DNA of 64,000 nucleotides, taken from the NCBI GenBank assembly GCA_041659285.1, contig JBAZYO010000007.1:54188-118187 (forward strand), written 5' to 3'. Source of the DNA: Vicinamibacterales bacterium. Lineage in GTDB: Bacteria > Acidobacteriota > Vicinamibacteria > Vicinamibacterales > UBA2999. Positions 18,302 to 25,685 of this stretch are shown here, one piece after another. Position 1 is the stretch's first letter. Each line of letters starts with the position of its first letter. A program made the translations under genes and the position numbers. A model generated the notes under the pieces. It worked only from the letters and a program-made list of their open reading frames with translations. It searched no databases and was not told where the DNA came from.

Positions 18302-20227
18302 ATGAGAACAGTGAAATTGGTTGTGGCCGGGGCAATCGTCATCTCGTCCATCGCCGCCGGGCAGGCGCAACAGCCGGCCGCACCAGCGCAGCCACCCGCC
18401 GCGGCACCCGCCCGGCCACCGCAGCAGCCGGAGCCGGTGCCGCCCGCCGACCTGCCGCGGCCGTCGACCACTGATCCGCGCGCCAACTTGAAGCCAGGCG
18501 CCGTCGGCTCAAAGGCCGCCGAGGCCGCGTGGAACATGGAGCTGACGGCGAACCTGCCGAAGCCCGAAGGCTTCTACGACGCGACGCAGCCGCTCGGCAC
18601 GCCGCCGGCCGCGCCGCCGGCCGCCGGCGCACCGCGGACGCCGCCCAACCCCAACGCGCTCGGGTTCACCAACTCGGACCTCGCGTTCAGCGGCAACCAC
18701 GTCGTGGTCGGCAACTACCACGGCTTCAACACCTACAACATCGAGCGCGCCAACAAGCCGCAACTGATCGCCTCGGTGGTCTGCCCAGGCGGCCAGGGCG
18801 ACGTGTCGATCTGGGGCAACCTGCTGTTCATGTCGGTGGAACAGACGCGCGGCCGCCTCGACTGCGGCCTGCAGGGCGTGACCGAAACGGTGAGCAAGGA
18901 ACGCTTCCGCGGCGTCCGCATCTTCGACATCACCGACCTGCAGAAGCCGAAGCAGGTCGCGGCCGTGCAGACGTGCCGCGGCTCGCACACGCACACGCTG
19001 GTTCCCGATCCGAAAGACAAGGGCCACATCTTCTTGTACGCGTCGGGCACGGGCGGCGTGCGCTCGGGTGAGGAACTCGAGGGCTGCTCCGGCAAGGATG
19101 CGAAAGAGGATCAGAACACGTCGCTGTTCAGCATCGACGTGATCGAAGTGCCGATCGCGACGCCCGAGAAGTCGCGCATCGTCAACCAGCCGCGCCTGTT
19201 CGCCAGCGACAACAACATCGCCGGCCTGTGGGCGGGTGGCGATCACGGCCCCAACACGCAGCGCACCAGCACCACCAACCAGTGCCACGACATCACCGTG
19301 TATTCGGAGATCGGCCTCGCGGCCGGCGCCTGCTCGGGCAACGGCATCCTGATGGACATCAAGGACCCGCGCAACCCGAAGCGACTCGACTTCGTCGCCG
19401 ACAAGGGCTTCGCCTACTGGCACTCGGCGACGTTCAACAACGACGGCACCAAGGTGGTGTTCACCGACGAGTGGGGCGGCGGCGGCCGTCCGCGCTGCCG
19501 CGCGGTCGATCCCCTGACCTGGGGCGCCGACGCCATCTACGACATCGTCGACAACAAGCTGGTGTTCAAGGGCTACTACAAGATGCCGGCGGCGCAGACC
19601 GAACAGGAAAACTGCGTGGCCCACAACGGCTCGCTGATCCCCGTCCCCGGCCGCGACATCATGGTGCAGTCGTGGTACCAGGGCGGCGTCTCGGTGTTCG
19701 ACTTCACCGACTCTGAGAAGGCCAAGGAGATTGCCTACTTCGACCGCGGTCCGATCAACGGCGCCGGCATGGTGTCGGGCGGCTACTGGTCGTCGTACTG
19801 GTACAACGGCAACATCTACGGCTCCGAGATCGCGCGCGGCATCGACGTGTTCCGCCTGAAGCCCAGCGAGCACCTGTCGCAGAACGAGATCGACGCGGCC
19901 ATGCAGTTCCGTCTGCAGGAGTTCAACTCGCAGAACCAGCCCAAGGTGGCGTGGCCGGCCTCGTCTGCGGTCGCCAGGGCCTACCTGGATCAGTTGAACC
20001 GCAACAAGGGCATCTCGGCCGAGCGTTCGAGTGCCGTGCTGAGCGGCCTGTCGAAGGTTGACCAGTTGCGCACGGGTAAAGAGGGCAACGCCAAGGCGTC
20101 GCTCGAGGCGCTCGATGCGGTGGCGGCACAGGTCGAAGGGGACGCGAAGACGGCCACCGGCCGCGACGCAATGCGTCTGAAGGCCCTCGCCGAAACCCTC
20201 AAGGGCCGCGCCGCGGCTCTCCGCTAA
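18302..20227 (+). CDS. Secreted LVIVD-type beta-propeller protein, copy 2
   Basis: A 641-residue paralogue of the upstream protein, colinear over the whole length: same CPGGQGDVSIWGNLLFMSVEQTRG block, LVIVD-like repeats, TSTTNQCHDITVY segment and helical tail. It differs by a longer Pro/Gln/Ala-rich N-terminus (about 22-50). The two genes are a tandem duplication separated by 38 bp containing a palindromic repeat. A strong long inverted repeat directly after the stop probably ends the operon. Confidence 0.8.
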   Translation: MRTVKLVVAGAIVISSIAAGQAQQPAAPAQPPAAAPARPPQQPEPVPPADLPRPSTTDPRANLKPGAVGSKAAEAAWNMELTANLPKPEGFYDATQPLGTPPAAPPAAGAPRTPPNPNALGFTNSDLAFSGNHVVVGNYHGFNTYNIERANKPQLIASVVCPGGQGDVSIWGNLLFMSVEQTRGRLDCGLQGVTETVSKERFRGVRIFDITDLQKPKQVAAVQTCRGSHTHTLVPDPKDKGHIFLYASGTGGVRSGEELEGCSGKDAKEDQNTSLFSIDVIEVPIATPEKSRIVNQPRLFASDNNIAGLWAGGDHGPNTQRTSTTNQCHDITVYSEIGLAAGACSGNGILMDIKDPRNPKRLDFVADKGFAYWHSATFNNDGTKVVFTDEWGGGGRPRCRAVDPLTWGADAIYDIVDNKLVFKGYYKMPAAQTEQENCVAHNGSLIPVPGRDIMVQSWYQGGVSVFDFTDSEKAKEIAYFDRGPINGAGMVSGGYWSSYWYNGNIYGSEIARGIDVFRLKPSEHLSQNEIDAAMQFRLQEFNSQNQPKVAWPASSAVARAYLDQLNRNKGISAERSSAVLSGLSKVDQLRTGKEGNAKASLEALDAVAAQVEGDAKTATGRDAMRLKALAETLKGRAAALR

Positions 20228-20231
20228 GACC

Positions 20232-20318
20232 GGGCCTGGCACGGTTACATCGAACTCGAAGCAGTTCTTGCGATGTTCGCAGAAACTGCCACGAAATCGA
20301 TGTAACCGTGCCAGGCCC
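20232..20318. terminator. Long perfect inverted repeat between convergent genes
   Basis: Arms 20232-20253 and 20297-20318 are perfectly complementary over 22 bp (GGGCCTGGCACGGTTACAT...). The 43-nt loop holds a second stem CAGTT...AACTG. It resembles long REP palindromes associated with Y1 transposases and would act as a bidirectional terminator for the converging LVIVD and nuclease genes. Confidence 0.6.
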
Positions 20319-20324
20319 CATTAC

Positions 20325-21203
20325 CTAGCGCGGCGAAGCGACGAAGACGCGGTTGAGCACCGCCGCCAGCCGCACCCCTCCCAACGCCAGCCGTTCATCC
20401 ACCACCGGAATCTGTTTCCGGTAGTACTCCTCGTCGATGTTGGTGTCGGGCTTGACCAGCGCCGCCTTGCCGAGCGCCCACGATTGCTCCGCCCACTGCG
20501 CCGGCGTGCCCGGCGCCTGCACCGCCCACCGGTTCTGCGCGATCAGCTTCTCGAGCACCGCCCCGTAGGCGCCGTCGTCCAGCGCGCGGCGGGCGATCAG
20601 GCGGCTGTCCCAGACCGAATGCAGGTTGCACGGGAGCGGCGGCCTCGCCGGGGCGGTGCCGAGCGGAGCCGCGGGACCGCAGTTGGACTCGCCGAACACG
20701 CGGACGTGCACGTCGTTGCCGCCGCGGCCGACCCCGAGCGCGTGAAACGGCTGGTGCAGGTCACCGATGAAGTGCACCAGGAACTTCAGCGCGGTGGCGC
20801 GGTCGGCGCGATCGAGCGACAGGTCAGCGGTGCGCTGTTCGAAATAGGCAATGCGATCGACGACGCAGTCGCGCCACTTGTCGGCACGGGCGCCCGCCGC
20901 CGTGCCGGGCTGCCGCGGGCAATCGCGATCGCGGTCGTAGCCGGCGGCGTCTGGCGGGATGTTCAGGTAGTGCCAGTACGACGTCTGCACGTGATCGGTC
21001 GTTTGGAAATCGGCCCAACTGGAGACGTCGGCCAGACTCTGGCCGTCGAGCAGCCACGCCACGTTCTGCTTCGCCACCGGCGTCAGGTGGTTGGCCGCCA
21101 CGAGGCCAACGAGGCGGTGCCCCTGCCCGCCCCACCCGCTGACGATCGTGGCCGAGCCCGCCATTGCCGTCGCCACCAACACGCCGAGGATTCTGTTTCG
21201 CAT
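20325..21203 (-). CDS. S1/P1-type zinc nuclease, secreted
   Basis: A 292-residue exported protein. The mature N-terminus begins at WGGQGHRLVG, the expected Trp1/His ligands after signal cleavage. Further zinc ligands of the S1/P1 (phospholipase C-like) fold follow: WADF, YWHYLNIP, LKFLVHFIGDLHQPFHAL, GGNDVHV and NLHSVWDS. It would cut single-stranded nucleic acids or nucleotides outside the cytoplasm, perhaps for phosphate scavenging. Length is normal. It is convergent with the LVIVD operon. Confidence 0.92.
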   Translation of the reverse strand: MRNRILGVLVATAMAGSATIVSGWGGQGHRLVGLVAANHLTPVAKQNVAWLLDGQSLADVSSWADFQTTDHVQTSYWHYLNIPPDAAGYDRDRDCPRQPGTAAGARADKWRDCVVDRIAYFEQRTADLSLDRADRATALKFLVHFIGDLHQPFHALGVGRGGNDVHVRVFGESNCGPAAPLGTAPARPPLPCNLHSVWDSRLIARRALDDGAYGAVLEKLIAQNRWAVQAPGTPAQWAEQSWALGKAALVKPDTNIDEEYYRKQIPVVDERLALGGVRLAAVLNRVFVASPR

Positions 21204-21394
21204 GATGCGCTCTGATTATACGGGCGGCGGTTGTGACAAGAGTGTGGCGGGCGGCGCGACACTTTCGCGCCGCCTGTCCTGTAACAGCGACGCGCGCTGA
21301 CCCCTTCGCGCGACGGTCGCATTACGCTCCTCTGGGCAGATGAGATGGCACCGGCCTTGCTTCACAAGGAGGTGCCTGCCTTCGGAGGAATCAA

Positions 21395-22228
21395 GTGTCC
21401 TGGACCAAACGACTCATTCAAGTGGCGTGCGTGATCGCGGTGGGCGTGTTGCTGCTGCCGTCGACCGCGCACGCCCAGCGTGGACGCGGTGGACGCGGCG
21501 GCGGTGACCGCGGCCAGGGGCCACGGACCGTGGTGGTGGCGCCATACTACGCGCCCTTCTATGCGCCCTACTACAACCCGTTCTTCTGGGACTCATACGG
21601 GTGGGGATACCCCGGCCAGTACCCTCCGGGCTTCTGGGGCCACGGGTTCAGGGGCGAGAGCGCGGCGCGCATCCAGGTGACGCCGCGGCACACCGAGGTC
21701 TACGTTGACGGCTACCGCGCCGGCATCGTCGACGACTTCGACGGGTTCGCGCAGCGGCTGCGCCTGATGCCCGGCGAGCACGTGATCGATCTCTATCTCG
21801 ACGGTTACCGGCCGGTCACGCAGTCCATCCTGTTCCAGCCGGGCGACACTTATCGCCTTCGCCTCGAGATGGAACCGCTGCCGGCGGGCGAACTCGCGCC
21901 GCCACGCCCGGCGCCGCGGGCCACGCCGCCTGCGCCGCAGATCATGTACGACGCGTTCGGGCGGCCCGTATCCATGCCGGCACCGGCCCCGGCGGCCCAG
22001 GGCGCTGGCGTACTCGCCATCCGCGTGCAACCGTCGGATGCCATCGTTCTCGTGGACGGTGAACCGTGGCAAGGCTCGGGCGCCGATCGGCTGGAGATTC
22101 AGGTGACCGCAGGACCGCATCGCATCGAGATCCGCAAGGACGGCTACCTGCCTTTCTCGACCACCGTGCAGGCCATCGGCGGCCAGGCCACGCCGATCAA
22201 CGTGAGCCTGACGAAGGGAGCGGACTAA
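21395..22228 (+). CDS. PEGA-domain exported protein
   Basis: A 277-residue protein: signal peptide (1-27, ending AHAQ), then a Gly/Arg-rich and Tyr/Pro/Phe-rich stretch (about 28-90, APYYAPFYAPYYNPFFW). Two PEGA-like beta-sandwich repeats follow, one at about 95-165 (TEVYVDGYRAGIVDDFDGF, PGEHVIDLYLDGYRP) and one at about 207-275 (AIVLVDGEPWQGS, AGPHRIEIRKDGYLPF), joined by a Pro/Ala linker. PEGA domains are surface or periplasmic modules. It probably forms a unit with the following barrel gene. Confidence 0.82.
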   Translation: MSWTKRLIQVACVIAVGVLLLPSTAHAQRGRGGRGGGDRGQGPRTVVVAPYYAPFYAPYYNPFFWDSYGWGYPGQYPPGFWGHGFRGESAARIQVTPRHTEVYVDGYRAGIVDDFDGFAQRLRLMPGEHVIDLYLDGYRPVTQSILFQPGDTYRLRLEMEPLPAGELAPPRPAPRATPPAPQIMYDAFGRPVSMPAPAPAAQGAGVLAIRVQPSDAIVLVDGEPWQGSGADRLEIQVTAGPHRIEIRKDGYLPFSTTVQAIGGQATPINVSLTKGAD

Positions 22229-22286
22229 TGGTGCCGATCTTGCAATGTACCGCGCCATGACACGTTCTTGTTCAAAGGGGATTCTT

Positions 22287-22916
22287 GTGAAACATGTGAT
22301 GCGGGTAGCGATCGCGCTGCTGATTCTGGGCGGCGCGGCGAAGCCGGCGTCGGCCGACTGGCTGCTGACGCCCTATGTCGGCGTGGTCTTCGGTGGTTCG
22401 GCCAACACCTTCAACGTCAACAACCTGGCCGACGAGTTCGAGCAGCGGATCAGCTTCGGCGCCAGCGCCACCTGGATGGGCGCCGGCAAGCTGGGCCTCG
22501 AGGTGGACTACCACCTCGCGCCGAACTTCTACCAGATCACCGGCGGCGCGGAGAACGTCGATCTGCTCAACCTCGACTCGAGCGTGCAGACATTGATGGG
22601 CAACGTCGTACTGGGCGCGCCAATCGGCGGCACGTCCGGTCCCGGCGTGCGCCCCTACGCGGTCGCAGGCATCGGACTGATGCGCGCGAGCCTCGGCGGA
22701 GCCAACAACCTGTTCGACAACCTGAGCAACAACGAATTGGGCGTCAACGTCGGCGGCGGCGTGCACATGTTCTTCAGCGACAACGTCGGCCTGCGCGCCG
22801 ACGCCCGCTACTTCCGTGGTCTTCAGAAGGGGGACGACGGGGGGCAGGACCTCGACCTTGAAGACTTCGACTTCTGGCGCGCCACGCTGGGCATCACCTT
22901 CCGCTTCGGCCGGTAA
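22287..22916 (+). CDS. Outer-membrane beta-barrel protein
   Basis: A 209-residue protein with a signal peptide (ending KPASA) and an OmpA/OmpW-like eight-stranded barrel: WLLTPYVGVVFGG, LGLEVDYHLAPNFYQI, RPYAVAGIGLMRASL, LGVNVGGGVHMFFSDN, VGLRADARYFRGL, ending in the aromatic-terminated strand ATLGITFRFGR. GTG at 22287 is chosen because AAAGGGG lies seven bases upstream; ATG 22299 is the alternative. It follows the PEGA gene by 58 bp. No specific role can be given. Confidence 0.8.
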   Translation: MKHVMRVAIALLILGGAAKPASADWLLTPYVGVVFGGSANTFNVNNLADEFEQRISFGASATWMGAGKLGLEVDYHLAPNFYQITGGAENVDLLNLDSSVQTLMGNVVLGAPIGGTSGPGVRPYAVAGIGLMRASLGGANNLFDNLSNNELGVNVGGGVHMFFSDNVGLRADARYFRGLQKGDDGGQDLDLEDFDFWRATLGITFRFGR

Positions 22917-22926
22917 CACTCCTACC

Positions 22927-22959
22927 GATGACCCAGGGATTGGACGCCCCTGGGCCATC
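22927..22959 (+). terminator. Terminator-like hairpin after the barrel gene
   Basis: GATGACCCAGGG (22927-22938) pairs with CCCTGGGCCATC (22948-22959), 12 bp with one A-C mismatch. It is placed 10 bp after the stop codon. Confidence 0.6.
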
Positions 22960-23022
22960 GCCTCGGTTTGCTGGTCGAGTCTGACGCTTGCCACTTCTGG
23001 GTAATCTTCCGCAGCGGCCGAC

Positions 23023-23055
23023 GGGACGCTAAGGCGCAGATGGGCTTTCTGCGCC
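23023..23055 (+). promoter_or_regulatory. Structured leader of the TonB/YfiR/kinase operon
   Basis: In the 196-bp leader, GGGACGC at 23023-23029 is followed by a perfect 8-bp hairpin GGCGCAGA (23033-23040) / TCTGCGCC (23048-23055). The GGGACGC-TAAGGC string recalls the GGGACGCAAAGCC core of the c-di-GMP-I riboswitch, but the upstream P2 helix cannot be drawn convincingly, so this is only a candidate. Confidence 0.2.
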
Positions 23056-23112
23056 ACATTCCCGCTCTAGAGCTGTCGCCCTCACGGCACCCTTATTGCT
23101 GCGATCGTTGCC

Positions 23113-25107
23113 ATGAGGCGCCTCCTGCTTCTGCTGGTATGGACGAGCTTGTTTGCCGCCCCCGCGCCCAGCCTCGCCCAGACTCGAGCTCCCGACCTGG
23201 CCCAGCTGTCCATCGAAGACCTGATGCGGATCGAGGTCACGTCCGCGGGGCGCAAGAGACAACCCCTCACCGACGTCGCGGCGGCGGCCTTCGTCATCAC
23301 CCACGACGACATCCGCCGCTCAGGGATGACCTCCATCCCCGACCTGCTCCGGATGGCTCCTGGCGTGGACGTGGCGCAGATCGACTCGAGCAAGTGGGCC
23401 GTGACGGTCCGCGGCTTCAACGGCCTGTACGCGAACAAGCTGCTCGTCCTCGTGGACGGCCGCAGCGTCTACAACCGCCTCTTCTCCGGCGCGATCTGGG
23501 ACGCCAATGACCTCATGCTCGACGACGTCGATCGCATCGAGGTGATTCGCGGTCCCGGCGCCGCGATGTGGGGCGCCAACGCCATGAACGGCGTGATCAA
23601 CATCGTCACCAAGTCCGCGGCCGACACGCAGGGCGGGCTCGTGCGCGTGGACGCCGGGCGCTCGGGACAACAGGGCGGGATCCGCTACGGCGGCACCCGT
23701 GGTGAGGCGCGTTACCGCGTTTACGCGCAGTGGACCGAACGCGAGCAATCGCTGATCGCCCCAGGCACGCGAGCCGACGATGCGTCCCGAAGCCTGACGA
23801 CGGGATTTCGCACGGACTGGGGCCACAAGGCCGAGACGTTCTCCTTCGACGGCCGCTTTACGGCTGGCCGCGCGCGCGGGCTCTGGACCAACTTCGACTC
23901 GCTGACCGCTGCCAACCAGCCCTTTGCGGCCGATCCCTCAGACTCGCATGGCGGTCATCTGCTGGGCCGCTGGACGCACACGCGCGCCGGCGGACAGTCG
24001 CTGAAGGTGCAGTCGTTCGTCGATCTCTCGCATCGCCACGAGCCCGTCGGGGAACACGAACGGAGAGCCTTCGACATCGACACGCAGTACCGCGCGACCT
24101 ATCGGGCACGCCACGACATCGTCGTCGGCGCCGGTTACCGGTTCGTTGACGAGAAGCTGACGGGACGGGTCGGCGTTTCGCTGGTTCCCCCGGAGAACCG
24201 TTCGTCTCTCGTGACCGGCTTCATCCAGGACGAGATCGCATTCTTCGGCAAGCGCCTCGCCATCACACTGGGCAGCCAGATCCAGTACGACTCCGACATC
24301 GGAACGGGCGTCCAGCCGACCGCTCGGGCCATGTGGAAGGGGCTTCCCAACCAGCGCCTCTGGGTCGCCACGTCGCGTTCGTTGCGAACGCCGGCGCTGA
24401 CCAGCCGGGGCATCCGCCTGGAATATCCGCCGATCGCAGGCCCTGGCGGGCTGCCACTGTTCATCACCTTGCTGGGAGACCCGGCGGCCAAGACCGAACG
24501 GTTTGTCGATGCAGAAGCGGGATATCGCCTCGAGATCGGGACCACCGGGTCGATCGACGTGACGGGATTCGTGGGCCACTACAGCGACCTGGCGACGCGG
24601 GAAGTGCAGGCGTCCGTCGTCCAGTTCGTCCCGTCGCCGCGCATCCTGGTCACCACGCGGCTCGCCAACGAGCTCGCGGCGACGACGCGCGGGCTCGAGG
24701 TGGTGGGGGTCTGGGCACCGGTGCCGTCGTGGCGCCTCGACGGTAGCTACACCCTGTTCGACCTCACTCCACACCTGAGCGCCACGAGCCGCGACCCCGT
24801 CGCGAAGTTTGAAGACGGAAGGGCGCCTCGGCAGCAGTGGCGGGTGCGATCGTCGTTCTCGCCGGCCGCGCACGCGACGGTCAACATCGCCGTCTCCCAC
24901 GTGGGTCCGCTCGAGCTGCTCCTCGTCGAGGCCTACACGCGGGCCGACATCAACATGGAGGTGCGGTTCACCGACCGCCTGTCGGTCATGGCGATCGGCC
25001 AGAACCTGTTCAAGGCGGCGCACTTCGAGTTTGGCGGCGCCGACGCGTTGGTGAAGGCCACGCAGGTTCCGCGCAGCGCCGGCGTTCGGCTGCGATGGAC
25101 ATTCTGA
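23113..25107 (+). CDS. TonB-dependent receptor (siderophore/vitamin type)
   Basis: A 664-residue outer-membrane receptor. A signal peptide (1-22) is followed by the segment APDLAQLSIEDLMRIEVTSAGRK, the motif of the TonB family that pairs with YfiR proteins. Next come a plug domain (FVITHDDIRRSGMTSIPDLLRMAPGVDVAQ, VRGFNG, IEVIRGPGAAMWGANAMNGVINIVT) and a 22-strand barrel ending in GVRLRWTF. The stop codon overlaps the yfiR-like start (TGATG). The ligand is unknown; context suggests the receptor feeds a periplasmic signal to YfiR and the kinase. Confidence 0.92.
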   Translation: MRRLLLLLVWTSLFAAPAPSLAQTRAPDLAQLSIEDLMRIEVTSAGRKRQPLTDVAAAAFVITHDDIRRSGMTSIPDLLRMAPGVDVAQIDSSKWAVTVRGFNGLYANKLLVLVDGRSVYNRLFSGAIWDANDLMLDDVDRIEVIRGPGAAMWGANAMNGVINIVTKSAADTQGGLVRVDAGRSGQQGGIRYGGTRGEARYRVYAQWTEREQSLIAPGTRADDASRSLTTGFRTDWGHKAETFSFDGRFTAGRARGLWTNFDSLTAANQPFAADPSDSHGGHLLGRWTHTRAGGQSLKVQSFVDLSHRHEPVGEHERRAFDIDTQYRATYRARHDIVVGAGYRFVDEKLTGRVGVSLVPPENRSSLVTGFIQDEIAFFGKRLAITLGSQIQYDSDIGTGVQPTARAMWKGLPNQRLWVATSRSLRTPALTSRGIRLEYPPIAGPGGLPLFITLLGDPAAKTERFVDAEAGYRLEIGTTGSIDVTGFVGHYSDLATREVQASVVQFVPSPRILVTTRLANELAATTRGLEVVGVWAPVPSWRLDGSYTLFDLTPHLSATSRDPVAKFEDGRAPRQQWRVRSSFSPAAHATVNIAVSHVGPLELLLVEAYTRADINMEVRFTDRLSVMAIGQNLFKAAHFEFGGADALVKATQVPRSAGVRLRWTF

Positions 25108-25685
25108 TGATGCCGTCCCGTGCGCCGCATGGTCGCTGGTGGCTCCGCGCGGCGGGCCTCGCGATGGCGTGCGCGCTCATGGTGTGGCCGGGCAGCCTGG
25201 CGGCCGCCCCGCAAGGCGTGGCGCCGGATGTCCTCGTGAAGGCGGCGTTCATCTTCAACTTCGCGAAGTTCACCGAGTGGCCGACGCTGCCACCCACGGC
25301 GTCCATCATCACCTGCGTGGTAGGTGACGACGAGATGGCCGCCGCGCTGGTCGCGACGATTCGGGGGCAGCAGATCAGCGGGCGCGCCGTCGAAGTGTTG
25401 CAGCCGGCTGACCCGGCGACGTGGCCGGCCTGTAACCTGCTGTTCGTCGCCGACCGGGAAACCCGCCAGGCCGCTGGCGGACTCACCACGGTCAAGACCC
25501 GGCCGGTCCTGACCGTCAGCGACAGCAAAGACTTCGCCCGGTCAAGCGGCATCATCGAGCTCTACCTCGAGCAGGGGCGGATGCGCTTCGCCATCAACAC
25601 TGACGCGGCCGAACGCGCCGGCCTGCACATCAGCTCCCGGCTGCTTGGGCTCGCCAGGGTCATCCGAGACCGCGATGCCCAATAG
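25107..25685 (+). CDS. YfiR family periplasmic protein (DUF4154)
   Basis: A 192-residue protein with signal sequence or anchor (about 10-32). The YfiR core starts with VKAAFIFNFAKFTEWP and ends with RMRFAINTDAAERAGLHISSRLLGLARVI. YfiR proteins are periplasmic sensors that repress a membrane signalling partner; here the partner is probably the downstream kinase rather than a YfiN cyclase. The ATG at 25107 overlaps the receptor stop codon. The next gene starts 11 bp before this one ends. Confidence 0.88.
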   Translation: MMPSRAPHGRWWLRAAGLAMACALMVWPGSLAAAPQGVAPDVLVKAAFIFNFAKFTEWPTLPPTASIITCVVGDDEMAAALVATIRGQQISGRAVEVLQPADPATWPACNLLFVADRETRQAAGGLTTVKTRPVLTVSDSKDFARSSGIIELYLEQGRMRFAINTDAAERAGLHISSRLLGLARVIRDRDAQ

